Of a stretch of DNA of 64,000 nucleotides, positions 21,667-32,081 are shown one piece after another. Within the stretch, counting starts at the first letter, position 1; each line of letters starts with the position of its first letter. The stretch lies in the NCBI GenBank assembly GCA_923172585.1, contig OV298644.1, positions 1,319,427 through 1,383,426 on the forward strand. The letters run 5' to 3'. Both the position numbers and the translations under genes were made by a program. The notes below the pieces were generated by a model. It was not told the DNA's origin, did no database searches, and saw nothing but the letters and a program-made list of their open reading frames with translations. This DNA comes from Haemophilus influenzae (lineage in GTDB: Bacteria; Pseudomonadota; Gammaproteobacteria; Enterobacterales; Pasteurellaceae).

Positions 21667-21684
21667 AAATAACTGGGTGCGAAA

Positions 21685-23013
21685 ATGGTTAAAGGTGTGG
21701 AAACAAAAACAATAGTAGGTTTAGAGGTTGGCACGTCAAAAGTGGTCGCTGTAGTTGGCGAAGTATTTCCTGATGGTGTAGTGAATGTGCTTGGTGTAGG
21801 CAGTTGTCCTTCAAAAGGGATTGATCGTGGCAGCATCACTGATCTTGATGCCGTAGTGGGTTCGATTCAACGTGCTATTGAAGCGGCAGAATCTATGGCT
21901 GATTGTCAGATTATGAGTGTGACTTTAGCCATTACTGGAGAGCATATTCAAAGCCTCAATGAAAGTGGTTTTGTGCCGATAGCAGAAAGTGAAGTAACAC
22001 AAGAGGAAATCGATTCCGCACTTCATACAGCAAGCTCAATAAAATTGCCAGAAGGCTTATCTTTATTGCATGTGATTCCACAAGAATACGCTGTTGATCG
22101 TCAGATGAACATTAAAAATCCATTAGGATTACAAGGCGTGCGTTTAAAAGCACAAGTACATTTGATCGCTTGTCATCAAGATTGGCAAAATAACTTAAAA
22201 AAAGCCATTGAACGTTGTGGATTGCAAGTGGATAAAGTGGTTTTCTCTGGTTTTGCAGCAACACATTCTGTGCTAACTGAGGATGAAAAAGATCTCGGCG
22301 TGTGTTTAATTGATTTTGGTGCTGGCACAATGAACGTGATGGTTTATACGAATGGCGCATTACGTTTTAGCAAGGTAATTCCTTACGCAGGAAATATTGT
22401 GACAAATGATATTGCGCATGCTTGTACAATTTCGCGAGCAGAAGCAGAACGGATCAAAGTGAACTATGCTAGTGCATTTTACCCAGCTCGTTTGCACGGA
22501 GATAAAAAAATTGAAGTGGCAAGTATTGGCGGTCGTGCGCCTCGTTCATTAACAAAAAGTGATTTATCTTTAATTACATCAGCTCGTTATACGGAGCTTT
22601 TAGGCGTGGTAAAAGATGAATTAGATAAGTTAAAAGTTGAATTAGAAGCAAAACATATTAAATTTGAATTAATTGCAGGTGTGGTAATAACTGGTGGTGG
22701 AGCGCAGATTGAAGATCTTAAAGAATGCGCTTCAAATGTTTTCCATTGTCAGGTGCGTATTGCGAGTCCATTAAATATTACTGGTTTGACTGATTACGTG
22801 AATCGTCCACAATATTCAACGGTGGTGGGACTATTGCAATATAATTACAGTAATAGTGATGATGATTTAATTTCAGGAAGTGATGATTCTGAAGGAACTT
22901 TCTTTGAATCTATTTGGCAAGGAGTAAAAAAATTGTCAATAAAGTGCGGTCAGAATTTTGATTATTTTAATTTTTCATCTACAATAAAGGGAATTTATAT
23001 TTTATATATTTAG
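21685..23013 (+). CDS. ftsA: Division actin FtsA, C-terminal helix out of frame
   Basis: An actin-like ATPase that anchors FtsZ to the membrane. Phosphate loops [15 protein letters not shown] (about residues 12-26) and [11 protein letters not shown], and GGGAQIEDL, are present. As written the frame runs to 23013 (442 residues) with an unrelated tail after WQGVKK. Adding one A to the 7-base run at 22926-22932 restores ...[13 protein letters not shown] and a stop at 22959-22961 (425 residues). That is the amphipathic membrane-targeting helix expected of FtsA, and it is encoded by an uptake signal. The extended tail is probably an artefact. Confidence 0.9.
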   Translation: MVKGVETKTIVGLEVGTSKVVAVVGEVFPDGVVNVLGVGSCPSKGIDRGSITDLDAVVGSIQRAIEAAESMADCQIMSVTLAITGEHIQSLNESGFVPIAESEVTQEEIDSALHTASSIKLPEGLSLLHVIPQEYAVDRQMNIKNPLGLQGVRLKAQVHLIACHQDWQNNLKKAIERCGLQVDKVVFSGFAATHSVLTEDEKDLGVCLIDFGAGTMNVMVYTNGALRFSKVIPYAGNIVTNDIAHACTISRAEAERIKVNYASAFYPARLHGDKKIEVASIGGRAPRSLTKSDLSLITSARYTELLGVVKDELDKLKVELEAKHIKFELIAGVVITGGGAQIEDLKECASNVFHCQVRIASPLNITGLTDYVNRPQYSTVVGLLQYNYSNSDDDLISGSDDSEGTFFESIWQGVKKLSIKCGQNFDYFNFSSTIKGIYILYI

Positions 23014-23044
23014 TCAGCTTATCTGGCAGTAACGGAGAACATCA

Positions 23045-24310
23045 ATGCTATACCCAGAGTACCCTGAGTACGATAATTTTAACGAATCCGGCGCACTGAT
23101 CAAAGTCGTAGGTGTAGGCGGTGGCGGTGGCAATGCCGTAAACCATATGGTAATGAATATGGTAAAACAAGAAATGGGCGGAACCTTTGTTGGCGAAAGT
23201 TCATTAACATCAGAGGAACACGGTCGCATAGTATTTTATGCCGTCAATACTGATGCTCAAGCATTGCGTAAAAGTCAAGTTCAACAGACCGTACAAATTG
23301 GTGGAGAAACAACCAAAGGTTTAGGTGCTGGGGCAAATCCGAATATTGGTCGTAAGGCAGCTGAAGATGATCAGGATGAAATCCGCAAAATGCTTGAAGG
23401 TGCCGATATGGTCTTTATTGCAGCAGGTATGGGCGGCGGCACAGGTACGGGTGCGGCGCCTGTTGTTGCTAAAATTGCTAAAGAACTGGGTATTTTGACT
23501 GTTGCTGTAGTGACTAAACCTTTTGCCTTTGAAGGCAAAAAACGTATGCAATTTGCAGAGCTTGGTATTAAAGATTTATCCCAATATGTTGATTCAATGA
23601 TTATTATTCCGAATCAACAAATCCAAAAAGTTCTCCCTAAAAATGCTAAATTAATTGATGCTTTTGCTGCTGCAAACGACGTATTGCGTAATTCTGTAAT
23701 GGGAATTTCAGATATGATTACCTCTCCTGGTTTAATTAACGTGGACTTCGCTGATGTAAGAACGGTAATGTCAGTTCAAGGGCAAGCTATGATTGGTTTT
23801 GGTTCAGCTGTGGGAGAACCCGGTGCAGGTAGAGCAGAAGAGGCAGCTCGTCTTGCAGTACGCAATGATCTTCTAGAAAAAATCGATCTTTCTAACGCTC
23901 AAGGAATTTTAGTTAATATTACTGCTGGAATGGATTTAGTTTTTGAAGAGTTTAACATTATAGGTGAGACAATAGGTAGTTTTGCTTCTGAAGAAGCTAC
24001 AGTTGTTGTTGGTACGAGTTTAGTGCCTGAGATGAGCGATGAAATTCGTGTAACTATTGTGGCAACTGGTCTCGGTGAAATTGCAGGAAATGAACCAATT
24101 CAGGTTGTTCGTCAAGGGCTTTCTACGCAGAATATTGAAGGTGAAGGACGTGTAAACATTGTTCCTGAACTTCATCGTCGTGAATCTGTTGAAGTGTCAA
24201 GAACTGCATCAGAAGAATATCAACGGCCGTTAGATAAACCGATTACAGATCGCTTGGAAGCATTTAAGAAAAATAATTTCTTTAATCCTGCACAGCGTGA
24301 AGAAAATTAA
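23045..24310 (+). CDS. ftsZ: Cell division GTPase FtsZ
   Basis: A tubulin-like GTPase that forms the Z-ring; 421 residues. It has [16 protein letters not shown] at about residues 20-35, the tubulin signature [10 protein letters not shown] (about 129-138) and the T7 loop [11 protein letters not shown]. An acidic insertion near residues 40-60 ([13 protein letters not shown]) lies between the first beta strand and NTDAQAL. The extreme C-terminus ([15 protein letters not shown] then PAQREEN) differs from the usual D-x-P-x-FLR peptide bound by FtsA and ZipA. Confidence 0.97.
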   Translation: MLYPEYPEYDNFNESGALIKVVGVGGGGGNAVNHMVMNMVKQEMGGTFVGESSLTSEEHGRIVFYAVNTDAQALRKSQVQQTVQIGGETTKGLGAGANPNIGRKAAEDDQDEIRKMLEGADMVFIAAGMGGGTGTGAAPVVAKIAKELGILTVAVVTKPFAFEGKKRMQFAELGIKDLSQYVDSMIIIPNQQIQKVLPKNAKLIDAFAAANDVLRNSVMGISDMITSPGLINVDFADVRTVMSVQGQAMIGFGSAVGEPGAGRAEEAARLAVRNDLLEKIDLSNAQGILVNITAGMDLVFEEFNIIGETIGSFASEEATVVVGTSLVPEMSDEIRVTIVATGLGEIAGNEPIQVVRQGLSTQNIEGEGRVNIVPELHRRESVEVSRTASEEYQRPLDKPITDRLEAFKKNNFFNPAQREEN

Positions 24311-24348
24311 TAAGTTTCAGAAAATACCTAGTAAATGAAGGTAGTAGA

Positions 24349-25266
24349 ATGATTAAACAAAGAACATTAAAACAAAGTATTAAAGTTACAGGCGTTGGCT
24401 TGCATAGCGGTGAAAAAGTGACATTAACCTTGCGCCCAGCTATGCCAAACACTGGTGTTGTTTATTATCGTACAGATTTAAACCCTACGGTGGCATTCCC
24501 TGCTGATCCTAATTCAGTGCGTGATACAATGCTTTGTACCGCACTAATTAATGAACAAGGTGTGCGTATTTCTACCGTCGAGCATTTAAATGCAGCTTTG
24601 GCAGGGCTTGGTATTGATAATATTATTATTGAAGTTGATGCTCCTGAAATTCCAATTATGGATGGTAGTGCTAGTCCGTTTATCTATTTGTTGTTAGATG
24701 CGGGAATTGAAGAACAAAATGCAGCGAAAAAATTTATTCGTATTAAGCAATATGTTCGAGTTGAAGATGGCGATAAATGGGCTGAATTTAAGCCTTACAA
24801 TGGTTTTCGTTTAGATTTTACTATTGATTTTGACCATCCTGCTATTGGCAAAGATGTACGTAACTATGAAATGAATTTTTCTGCCCAAGCATTTGTTCAT
24901 CAAATTAGCCGAGCAAGAACTTTTGGCTTTATGAAAGATATTGAATATCTTCAATCTCAAGGTTTAGTATTAGGTGGTAGCCTTGATAATGCGATTGTTC
25001 TTGATGATTATAGAATTTTAAATGAAGATGGTTTACGTTTTAAAGATGAACTTGTTCGTCATAAAATGTTAGACGCAATTGGTGATCTTTATATGGCTGG
25101 TTATAACATTATCGGTGATTTTAAAGCCTATAAATCAGGTCACGGTTTAAATAACAAGTTACTTCGTGCTGTTTTAGCAAATCAAGAAGCGTGGGAATTT
25201 GTAACCTTTGAAGATAAAGCGCAAGTGCCACAAGGGTATGTAGCTCCAGTGCAAGTGCTTATTTAA
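24349..25266 (+). CDS. lpxC: UDP-3-O-acyl-N-acetylglucosamine deacetylase LpxC
   Basis: A zinc hydrolase, the committed step of lipid A synthesis; 305 residues. The zinc-ligand motif [10 protein letters not shown] (His near residue 79), the DGSASPF segment (about 105-111) and [14 protein letters not shown] with the catalytic GHGLNNKLL near the C-terminus are present. It closes the dcw block, 38 bases after ftsZ, and is followed by a terminator. Confidence 0.96.
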   Translation: MIKQRTLKQSIKVTGVGLHSGEKVTLTLRPAMPNTGVVYYRTDLNPTVAFPADPNSVRDTMLCTALINEQGVRISTVEHLNAALAGLGIDNIIIEVDAPEIPIMDGSASPFIYLLLDAGIEEQNAAKKFIRIKQYVRVEDGDKWAEFKPYNGFRLDFTIDFDHPAIGKDVRNYEMNFSAQAFVHQISRARTFGFMKDIEYLQSQGLVLGGSLDNAIVLDDYRILNEDGLRFKDELVRHKMLDAIGDLYMAGYNIIGDFKAYKSGHGLNNKLLRAVLANQEAWEFVTFEDKAQVPQGYVAPVQVLI

Positions 25267-25280
25267 TTGTTTTATTGTTG

Positions 25281-25319
25281 AAAAAGCTATATTTCTGGTG
25301 GGAAGTATAGCTTTTTTAT
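25281..25319 (+). terminator. Terminator after lpxC
   Basis: AAAAAGCTATA and TATAGCTTTTTT pair around a 14-base loop. This is the end of the dcw/lpxC transcription unit. An uptake signal (25351-25360) follows before pheA. Confidence 0.85.
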
Positions 25320-25392
25320 TTCATCTCGTGCTTAAATAGCGAATGTACTAAAAGTGCGGTCAATTTCGTGGGATTTTTTATAAGGAAGCATT

Positions 25393-26550
25393 ATGGCATT
25401 AGAATTATCTGACATTCGCCAACAAATTACGCAAATAGATCGTAGTTTATTAAAATTACTTTCTGAGCGTCATCGTTTAGCTTTCGATGTAGTGAGAAGT
25501 AAAGAGATCTCGCAAAAAGCTTTACGTGATGTAGAGCGAGAACAGCAACTTTTACAAGAACTAGTGCAATTTGCAGAAAATGAAAATTATCAGCTTGAAG
25601 CACAATATATCACTTCAATTTTCCAAAAAATCATTGAAGACTCGGTATTGACCCAGCAAGTCTATTTGCAAAATAAACTTAATGAACAACGTAATCAAAA
25701 TTTACATATCGCTTTTTTAGGTAAACGTGGTTCTTATTCTAATTTAGCTGCACGTAATTATGCTGCTCGTTATCAAAAACAATTTGTAGAACTAGGATGT
25801 CAGTCTTTTGAGCAAGTATTTGAAAAAGTTCAGACTGGAGAAGCTGACTTTGGTGTGTTACCTTTAGAAAATACAACATCGGGTGCAATTAATGAAGTTT
25901 ATGATTTACTTCAGCATACTGATTTATCATTAGTGGGAGAGTTGGCTTATCCAATCAAACATTGCGTACTTGTCAATGATAAGACAGATTTGAACCAAAT
26001 TGATACGTTGTATAGTCATCCTCAAGTGATTCAACAATGTAGTCAATTTATTCATAGACTTGATCGCGTGCATATTGAATATTGCGAAAGTAGTTCACAC
26101 GCAATGCAATTAGTCGCAAGTTTGAATAAACCTAATATTGCAGCATTGGGCAATGAAGACGGTGGAAAATTGTATGGACTTAGTGTATTAAAAACTAATA
26201 TTGCTAATCAAGAGAACAATATTACGCGTTTTATTGTGGTGGCTAAAGAGCCTCGCGAAGTTTCATCACAGATTCCCACAAAGACCTTATTATTAATGAC
26301 AACTTCACAGCAAGCTGGTGCGTTAGTGGATGCTTTATTGGTGTTTAAAAAGCATCAAATCAATATGACAAAACTGGAATCTCGACCGATTTATGGTAAG
26401 CCTTGGGAAGAAATGTTTTATCTAGAAATTGAAGCAAATATTCATCATCCAGATACGAAACAGGCTTTGGAAGAACTAAAAAATTATAGTAATTACTTAA
26501 AGATTTTAGGCTGTTATCCTAGTGAGATTGTAAAGCCTGTGAGCGTGTAA
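25393..26550 (+). CDS. pheA: Chorismate mutase / prephenate dehydratase PheA
   Basis: A bifunctional cytoplasmic enzyme of phenylalanine synthesis, 385 residues. The AroQ chorismate mutase domain is at about 1-90 ([22 protein letters not shown]). The prephenate dehydratase domain is at about 105-285 ([32 protein letters not shown]) and the ACT regulatory domain at about 298-380, with [17 protein letters not shown]. No leader peptide or attenuator is visible in the 73 bases between the terminator and the start, unlike E. coli. Confidence 0.96.
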   Translation: MALELSDIRQQITQIDRSLLKLLSERHRLAFDVVRSKEISQKALRDVEREQQLLQELVQFAENENYQLEAQYITSIFQKIIEDSVLTQQVYLQNKLNEQRNQNLHIAFLGKRGSYSNLAARNYAARYQKQFVELGCQSFEQVFEKVQTGEADFGVLPLENTTSGAINEVYDLLQHTDLSLVGELAYPIKHCVLVNDKTDLNQIDTLYSHPQVIQQCSQFIHRLDRVHIEYCESSSHAMQLVASLNKPNIAALGNEDGGKLYGLSVLKTNIANQENNITRFIVVAKEPREVSSQIPTKTLLLMTTSQQAGALVDALLVFKKHQINMTKLESRPIYGKPWEEMFYLEIEANIHHPDTKQALEELKNYSNYLKILGCYPSEIVKPVSV

Positions 26551-26600
26551 AAAAAGTGCAGTCAATAAAAATAATGTTTTTATGACCGCACTTTTTATAT
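26549..26600. terminator. Inverted uptake-signal hairpin between pheA and rapZ
   Basis: AAAAAAAGTGCAGTCA and TGACCGCACTTTTT, with inner TAAAAA/TTTTTA pairing, form a bidirectional hairpin in the gap between the convergent genes pheA and rapZ. The left copy has one base change from the uptake core (GTGCAGTC). Confidence 0.8.
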
Positions 26601-27452
26601 TTTTTTGTTCCGTTCTAAAGATTTATGTTGAATTTTCACCGTTTTTCCTTTGGCTTGAAAATATTCGCCTAATTGCTGAGCAATATAAACGGAGCGATGT
26701 TTTCCCCCAGTACATCCGATGGCAATCGTCAAATAGCTACGGTTATTTTTTTCTAACATCGGCAACCAAGTATCAATGTAATGACGAGTGAGATAAATAA
26801 ATTCATTGACTTCTGTATGACTATTTAGAAATTCTGCGACAGGGGCTTCTAATCCAGTCATTGGACGTAATGTTGGATCCCAATGGGGGTTAGGTAAAAA
26901 TCGTACATCGAAAACATAATCCGCATCTAAAGGAATCCCATATTTAAAACCAAAAGATTCAACAATAATTTTTAATTCTTTTTCACTATTACCACGTAAA
27001 AATTCGTGTAATCGCTCTGCAAGACTATGCGTAGAAAGATGGGTGGTATCAAGAATAAGATTTGCGTGTTGAATCAATGGTTCAAGATAGCAATATTCTT
27101 CATCAATTGCGGCTTCAAGAGATAAATCTTTTAATGAAAGCGGGTGCAAACGGCGTGAATCGCTATATCGGCGAATCAGGGTGGCACGATCAGCCTCTAA
27201 GAAAATGATTTTAATCTGATGATGCTTTTGTAATGTTGAAAGGGTTTGCTTAAGAGAATGAGCGGAGTTTGGAATATTACGAATATCAAGACTGATGGCG
27301 ACAGATGATTGGGATTGAGATAGAATATCAGTCAATTGAGGAAGTAAATCTAGAGGAATATTATCAACACAATAATATCCTGTATCTTCCAATGCTCGTA
27401 AGGCTACGGATTTTCCTGCGCCAGAACGTCCACTAATAATGATAATTTCCAT
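26595..27452 (-). CDS. rapZ: RNase adaptor protein RapZ
   Basis: An RNA-binding P-loop protein, 285 residues. In E. coli it hands the sRNA GlmZ to RNase E to tune glucosamine-6-phosphate synthase. Walker [17 protein letters not shown] (about residues 8-23), the DLPNL-type region [11 protein letters not shown] and the C-terminal [14 protein letters not shown] motif are present. The ATG at 27450-27452 is preferred over a GTG four codons earlier because GGGG lies just before it. It follows ptsN as in enterobacteria. Confidence 0.93.
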   Translation of the reverse strand: MEIIIISGRSGAGKSVALRALEDTGYYCVDNIPLDLLPQLTDILSQSQSSVAISLDIRNIPNSAHSLKQTLSTLQKHHQIKIIFLEADRATLIRRYSDSRRLHPLSLKDLSLEAAIDEEYCYLEPLIQHANLILDTTHLSTHSLAERLHEFLRGNSEKELKIIVESFGFKYGIPLDADYVFDVRFLPNPHWDPTLRPMTGLEAPVAEFLNSHTEVNEFIYLTRHYIDTWLPMLEKNNRSYLTIAIGCTGGKHRSVYIAQQLGEYFQAKGKTVKIQHKSLERNKKI

Positions 27453-27469
27453 AAGTTTCCCCACTGTAA

Positions 27470-27964
27470 TTATTCTTTCACTTCTTCAAATGTCGTTTCT
27501 GATTGATCGGTAATTTCAAAAACTTGCCAAATTTCATCCGCACTTTTGGCTGATCGTAATTGTTTCAACACATTTTTATCAGTCAGTTTTTCTATTAATG
27601 ATGCTAAAACTGGAATGTAGGTTTCACATTGATTTTCTGGAATCAGCAAGGCAAAGATTAAATCCACTGGTTTACCATCAAAAGCATCGTAATCAATCGG
27701 ATTATCGAGTTGCATAAACACTGCGATTGCTTTATCTGATACTGTTACGGGGATTTTCGCTTTTGGCATTGCAATCCCATTTCCTAAACCAGAATTCCCC
27801 AGTTTTTCGCGTTCAAAAAGGCATTCAAAACAGGCTTGTTCGCCTTGTTCTGCAAGGATTTGTTCTTCTACAAAATGCGCAATAGACTCAAATAATCGTT
27901 TTTTGCTAGAAAAACTAACGCCCTGACGAATATTCTCAGGGCTTAATAGTTCAGTTATTTTCAT
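27470..27964 (-). CDS. ptsN: Nitrogen-type PTS EIIA domain protein PtsN lacking the active-site histidine
   Basis: A single-domain EIIA-Ntr protein of 164 residues, normally a regulatory phosphoprotein of the nitrogen PTS. The family motif G-x-G-(I)-A-x-P-H-x-K is read here as [14 protein letters not shown]: residue 68 is lysine (codon AAA at 27761-27763) where E. coli has the phospho-accepting histidine. The rest of the domain is intact, so the protein is probably locked in an unphosphorylated state. It lies between lptB and rapZ; rpoN and hpf, which separate lptB from ptsN in E. coli, are absent. Confidence 0.9.
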   Translation of the reverse strand: MKITELLSPENIRQGVSFSSKKRLFESIAHFVEEQILAEQGEQACFECLFEREKLGNSGLGNGIAMPKAKIPVTVSDKAIAVFMQLDNPIDYDAFDGKPVDLIFALLIPENQCETYIPVLASLIEKLTDKNVLKQLRSAKSADEIWQVFEITDQSETTFEEVKE

Positions 27965-27966
27965 TT

Positions 27967-28692
27967 TTATAATTTGAATTGTTCGCCAAGATAAACGCGT
28001 TTAACCTGTTCATCGTTCATCACTTGTTCTGGTGTGCCTGTTGCGATAATTTTACCTGCGCCAACAATATAAGCGCGTTCGCAAACATCAAGGGTTTCAC
28101 GAACATTATGGTCAGTAATTAATACACCTAATCCACGATTGCGCAAATCAGTAATAATTTTCTTAATATCGCTCACAGAAATAGGATCTACACCAGCAAA
28201 AGGTTCGTCTAATAGAATAAATTTTGGATTTGCTGCTAAGGCACGTGCGATTTCTACACGGCGACGTTCTCCGCCTGATAAGGCTTGCCCTAAATTATCT
28301 CGAATATGACTAATGTTAAATTCTTCAATTAATTCATCTGCTTTTTCGCGACGTTGTTGTGGGGTTAAATCTTTACGAATTTCCAATACCGCCATCAAAT
28401 TTTCATAGACAGTCAAACGGCGAAAAATCGAGGCTTCTTGCGGTAAATAACCAATGCCACGTTGCGCACGATTATGCATTGGGAGCAAACTAATATCTTC
28501 GCCATCAATAACAATTTTACCTTGATCTTGGCGAACAAGCCCAACGACCATATAGAAAGTTGTTGTTTTACCTGCACCGTTTGGCCCGAGTAAACCAACA
28601 ATTTCATTAGAATTTACGGTTAAACTAACATCCGAAACAACTTTACGACTTTTGTAGCTTTTAGCTAAATTCTCTGCAGTCAAAATTGACAT
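27967..28692 (-). CDS. lptB: LPS export ATPase LptB
   Basis: The ATPase of the LptB2FG transporter that drives LPS extraction from the inner membrane; 241 residues. Walker [10 protein letters not shown] (about residues 36-44), signature [16 protein letters not shown] (about 137-152) and Walker [13 protein letters not shown] are present. It is 3 bases downstream of lptA and 2 bases before ptsN, in one minus-strand operon lptC-lptA-lptB-ptsN-rapZ. Confidence 0.96.
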   Translation of the reverse strand: MSILTAENLAKSYKSRKVVSDVSLTVNSNEIVGLLGPNGAGKTTTFYMVVGLVRQDQGKIVIDGEDISLLPMHNRAQRGIGYLPQEASIFRRLTVYENLMAVLEIRKDLTPQQRREKADELIEEFNISHIRDNLGQALSGGERRRVEIARALAANPKFILLDEPFAGVDPISVSDIKKIITDLRNRGLGVLITDHNVRETLDVCERAYIVGAGKIIATGTPEQVMNDEQVKRVYLGEQFKL

Positions 28693-28695
28693 AGA

Positions 28696-29214
28696 TTACT
28701 TCCCTTTAGCTTGTTGTAATTGAGATGGAATAAGAACTGTTGTTACCCGTGATTTTCCATTACCATTAGCTTTAAGTTGTTGTTTTTTCACATCATAGGT
28801 AATAACACTGCCATTAATTTTACTATCAAGCTGCTTTAATTCGGCATTGTTAGTTAATGTTAAAAATTCTTTACCAAGATCATAATGAACTTTATTTGCT
28901 TTTCCATCCACTGGCTTACCATTATCTAACTGTTGATGGAATGTGACTGGCGTGCCGAATGCTTCTACGGTTTCTTTTTTCCCTGATTTTTCAGCAGGAC
29001 GAGTGATGATAACTTTATTTGCTTTGATAACAATAGACCCCTGTGTAATTACCACATTATCTGTGAATGTCACTACACTTTTTTCCATATCTAAGGATTG
29101 ATTATCCGAAACAATATTTATCGGCTGATTAACATCATCTTTCAATGCAAAAGCTGAACTTGATGCTAATACCATCGTTGCAAGAAAAAGAATTTTATTG
29201 CTTACTAACTTCAT
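28696..29214 (-). CDS. lptA: Periplasmic LPS transport protein LptA
   Basis: A periplasmic bridge protein of the Lpt pathway, 172 residues with a signal peptide (MKLVSNKILFLATMVLASSSAFA). The mature part is one OstA/LptA beta-jellyroll: PINIVSDNQSLDMEKSVVTF and GSIVIKANKVIITRP are the family's repeating turns. The start overlaps the end of lptC by 20 bases, which implies coupled translation. Confidence 0.95.
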   Translation of the reverse strand: MKLVSNKILFLATMVLASSSAFALKDDVNQPINIVSDNQSLDMEKSVVTFTDNVVITQGSIVIKANKVIITRPAEKSGKKETVEAFGTPVTFHQQLDNGKPVDGKANKVHYDLGKEFLTLTNNAELKQLDSKINGSVITYDVKKQQLKANGNGKSRVTTVLIPSQLQQAKGK

Positions 29215-29840
29215 AATATGTTTTTACCTGTTCCTTTAATGTCGCCACTTGTTGGCGTAAATTTCCGACTAATTTTAATCCTGTAGAACTAAAATTTTTA
29301 CCCTTAATTTTAACCTGTGTTTCGGAAGTCATATCCTGTGTTTTCAAATTGACGACCGCTGATTCTGTTTCAATGCGTTGCAAACGTGAATCTGATGTTA
29401 AATTTTGCGCGACGACATTACCCTCTAAATACAATATTTGATCTTTTGTCAATCTTGCTTGATTTGCGCTTAATTTCCAGCTTTGTGTGCTAAAAAAATC
29501 TACATTTTGATTGGCATTTTTTTCCTTTTCCTTAATGTACAATTTTGAGTAAAGCCTATTCCTTTTCATTTGATGTTGTGGGATATAAATAAACTAAAGG
29601 CGCGGTAAAAAGGGTTTGTTCATTGACTGTATAATGCTCAATTTTATCGGATAAAGCCAAATATTGTTTTTTACCATCAGGGAAAAAAACCGTAGTTTCC
29701 ATTTTATAACCCACATAATCAGGACTATCTGGCTTTTTCACCAGTTCAGATAAATCTGCGGTTTCCTGATTTAAGGAATAAAACCACGCCAAAGCACAAA
29801 GTGCGATAACGCCCAAAATTACATTCCAACGAATATTCAT
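29195..29840 (-). pseudogene. lptC: LPS export protein LptC, split by a frame change
   Basis: An inner-membrane-anchored protein passing LPS from LptB2FG to LptA. The N-terminal piece (MNIRWNVILGVIALCALAWF, membrane segment at about 5-22) stops at ...PTTSNEKE. The C-terminal piece continues in the next frame with STQSWKLSANQARLTKDQ and ...SSTGLKLVGNLRQ, matching E. coli LptC order. One extra base, possibly in the A run near 29566-29569, would explain it; the joined protein would be about 215 residues versus 191 in E. coli, so the join region is uncertain. The start at 29838-29840 is preferred over a GTG at 29855. Confidence 0.8.
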
Positions 29841-29890
29841 TTTTATTTCAATCACTTATCCACAAAGTGCGGATGAAAATTTCAATATTT

Positions 29891-30427
29891 TTAATCTTCC
29901 AACATTAATACCTTGAGCATTTGATAAATTTCTCGATAGGCTTTCGATGGTTTATTTTGCTCCAGTTCTTTTTGTGCAGAACGAATCAGATTGCGTAGTT
30001 GCTGACGATCGCCATTAGGATAATCATTTAATAAATCTGTTAAAGCCACATCGCCTTTTTCCACCAATTCATCCCGCACTTTTTCGATTTTATGTAGCAT
30101 AGCTTGTTGTTGGTTATGCTTATTTTCAATTTTATCTAAGGCTTCACGAATGGGCTCAACATCAATTCCTCGAAATAATTTGCCGATATACTGTAATTGA
30201 CGGCGACGAGCTTCTTTTTGTAAACGCTGTGCAAGTTCAATGGCATCAAGTAAGGATTCATCAAGTGGGATTTTGGCAAGATTAGCTTTGGTTAAATTGA
30301 CAATCTTTTCGCCAAGTTGTTTTAAATCTTCCGCATCACGTTTGATTTCGCTTTTACTCACCCAAATAATTTCTTCTTGATCTTCATCTTCCCAATCGAA
30401 AACTTCTTTTTTCTTACGTTTTGCCAT
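29891..30427 (-). CDS. darP: Ribosome-associated protein DarP (YjgA)
   Basis: A basic, helical protein of 178 residues of the DUF615/YjgA family, reported in E. coli to associate with late 50S precursors. It starts with a lysine-rich stretch ([19 protein letters not shown]) and has the family helices [20 protein letters not shown] and [17 protein letters not shown]. It is divergent from pmbA, as in E. coli where yjgA also neighbours pmbA. Confidence 0.9.
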   Translation of the reverse strand: MAKRKKKEVFDWEDEDQEEIIWVSKSEIKRDAEDLKQLGEKIVNLTKANLAKIPLDESLLDAIELAQRLQKEARRRQLQYIGKLFRGIDVEPIREALDKIENKHNQQQAMLHKIEKVRDELVEKGDVALTDLLNDYPNGDRQQLRNLIRSAQKELEQNKPSKAYREIYQMLKVLMLED

Positions 30428-30515
30428 TTTTTATCCTTTATAAAAATTGGCGTGCATTTTACCATAAACTTTGAAAATAAGATAAAATGTTGAAAATTTT
30501 TAATAGGAAAAAATA

Positions 30516-31871
30516 ATGAAAACAGCTGAAAATTCAACCGCACTTTTAAAAGCACAAGAACAAGAATTACGTCAAGCCGTCAGTTTTGAAGTGGAGTTAG
30601 CAACGAAAGCTGGCGCAAGTGCAGAAGTCGCGGTCACAAAAGTGAGCGGTTTATCCGTATCTGCTCGTTTGCAAGAAATTGAAAACGTAGAATTTACTAA
30701 TGATGGCGCATTGGGGATCTCCGTTTATATGGGGCAACAAAAAGGCAATGCTTCTACTTCCGATCTAAGCGAAAGCGCAATTAAAAATGCGGTAGAAGCC
30801 GCACTTGCAATTGCAAAATACACTTCACCCGATGATTGCACAGGCTTTGCGGATAAAGATTTAATGGCTTTTAATGCACCTGATTTAGAGCTTTATCATG
30901 CTGCTGATGTGAATGTTGATAAAGCAACAGAACTTGCACTTCAAGCTGAAAAAGCCGCTTTGCAGGCGGATGAACGCATTGTAAATAGCAATGGTGCAAG
31001 TTTTAATTCACATACAGGCGTGAAAGTTTATGGAAATAGCCATGGTATGTTGCAAAGTTATTTATCAAGCCGTTATTCCTTATCTTGTTCGGTTATTGGT
31101 GGCGTAGAAGATGCCTTAGAAAATGATTACGAATACACGATCTCTCGTGAATTCGATAAACTCCAATCGCCAATTTGGGTTGGCGAAAATTGTGCAAAGA
31201 AAGTCGTTTCTCGTTTAAATCCTCAAAAATTGAGTACACGAGAAGTGCCAGTTATTTTCTTAAATGATGTGGCAACTGGTCTTATTTCTCATTTTGCCGC
31301 TGCAATAAGTGGTGGCAGCTTATATAGAAAATCAAGTTTCTTACTCGATTATTTAGGTAAACAGGTCTTACCAGATTGGTTCAATATCAGTGAGAGACCA
31401 CATTTATTACGCCGTTTAGCTTCTACGCCTTTTGATAGTGAAGGTGTCCGCACGCAAGATCGTGAAATTGTCGAAAACGGCATATTACAAACTTATTTAG
31501 TGACAAGTTACAGTGGTAAAAAACTCGGTATGCCAAGCACTGGTCATTCTGGAGGTATTCACAACTGGCTTGTTAAGCCAAATTTAACTGGAGGATTGAC
31601 CGCACTTTTACGTCAAATGGGAACAGGATTGTTAGTAACGGATGTCATGGGGCAAGGTGTCAATATTGTTACAGGCGATTATTCCCGTGGTGCATCAGGT
31701 TTTTGGGTGGAAAATGGAGAAATTCAATATCCAGTCGCCGAAATTACCATTGCGGGACAATTGCAAGATATGTTGAAGAATATGCTTGCTGTAGCGGATG
31801 ATATAGAGCATCGTTCTAACATTCAAACGGGTTCTATTTTGTTAGATAAAATGAAAATTTCAGGAAATTAA
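30516..31871 (+). CDS. pmbA: Metalloprotease subunit PmbA (TldE)
   Basis: The partner subunit of the TldD/TldE protease, which in E. coli matures microcin B17 and degrades CcdA; 451 residues. Family segments [33 protein letters not shown] and the C-terminal [23 protein letters not shown] are present. PmbA lacks the HExxH zinc site that TldD carries. An uptake signal lies within the first codons. Confidence 0.93.
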   Translation: MKTAENSTALLKAQEQELRQAVSFEVELATKAGASAEVAVTKVSGLSVSARLQEIENVEFTNDGALGISVYMGQQKGNASTSDLSESAIKNAVEAALAIAKYTSPDDCTGFADKDLMAFNAPDLELYHAADVNVDKATELALQAEKAALQADERIVNSNGASFNSHTGVKVYGNSHGMLQSYLSSRYSLSCSVIGGVEDALENDYEYTISREFDKLQSPIWVGENCAKKVVSRLNPQKLSTREVPVIFLNDVATGLISHFAAAISGGSLYRKSSFLLDYLGKQVLPDWFNISERPHLLRRLASTPFDSEGVRTQDREIVENGILQTYLVTSYSGKKLGMPSTGHSGGIHNWLVKPNLTGGLTALLRQMGTGLLVTDVMGQGVNIVTGDYSRGASGFWVENGEIQYPVAEITIAGQLQDMLKNMLAVADDIEHRSNIQTGSILLDKMKISGN

Positions 31872-31886
31872 GAATATTTTTGAAAT

Positions 31887-31929
31887 TGAGAATAATTCTT
31901 ATTGACAATGAATGAATATCTGTTACTAT
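31887..31929 (+). promoter_or_regulatory. Fur box and promoter of the sRNA gene
   Basis: TGAGAATAATTCTTA (31887-31901) matches the Fur heptamer palindrome TGATAAT-N-ATTATCA at 12 of 14 defined bases. It abuts a sigma-70 promoter: TTGACA (31902-31907), 16-base spacer, TACTAT (31924-31929). Fur with iron would block RNA polymerase. No protein start follows within the unit. Confidence 0.75.
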
Positions 31930-31935
31930 ACGCAC

Positions 31936-32033
31936 ATCTGTTAAGCGATTGCAGGTTGCTCCAACAGGTAGAGTAGAAAGTAAATTCGTTAGGGTTCAAA
32001 AAGGCTGAAGGTTTAAACTTCAGCCTTTTTTTT
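31936..32033 (+). ncRNA. Fur-regulated small RNA candidate (possibly HrrF)
   Basis: A unit of about 98 nt between pmbA and hpt has its own Fur-box promoter and a strong terminator (AAAAAGGCTGAAG / CTTCAGCCTTTTTTTT, 31998-32033) but no open frame with a ribosome site. The middle (GATTGCAGGTTGCTCC, with TGCTCC suited to pairing with Shine-Dalgarno regions) is unstructured, as in iron-sparing sRNAs such as RyhB. A Fur-controlled sRNA named HrrF has been described in H. influenzae; this may be that gene, but I cannot confirm it here. The ends are estimated. Confidence 0.75.
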
Positions 32034-32081
32034 GTAAAATAGCAAACGATTTTATCCCCTGTCATTTCATAAGGAAACACA

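Noticed and set aside
23014-23229. Minus-strand proline-rich frame over the ftsZ start
   Set aside because: The proline/threonine run is the complement of the FtsZ glycine loop, a known artefact of reverse reading.
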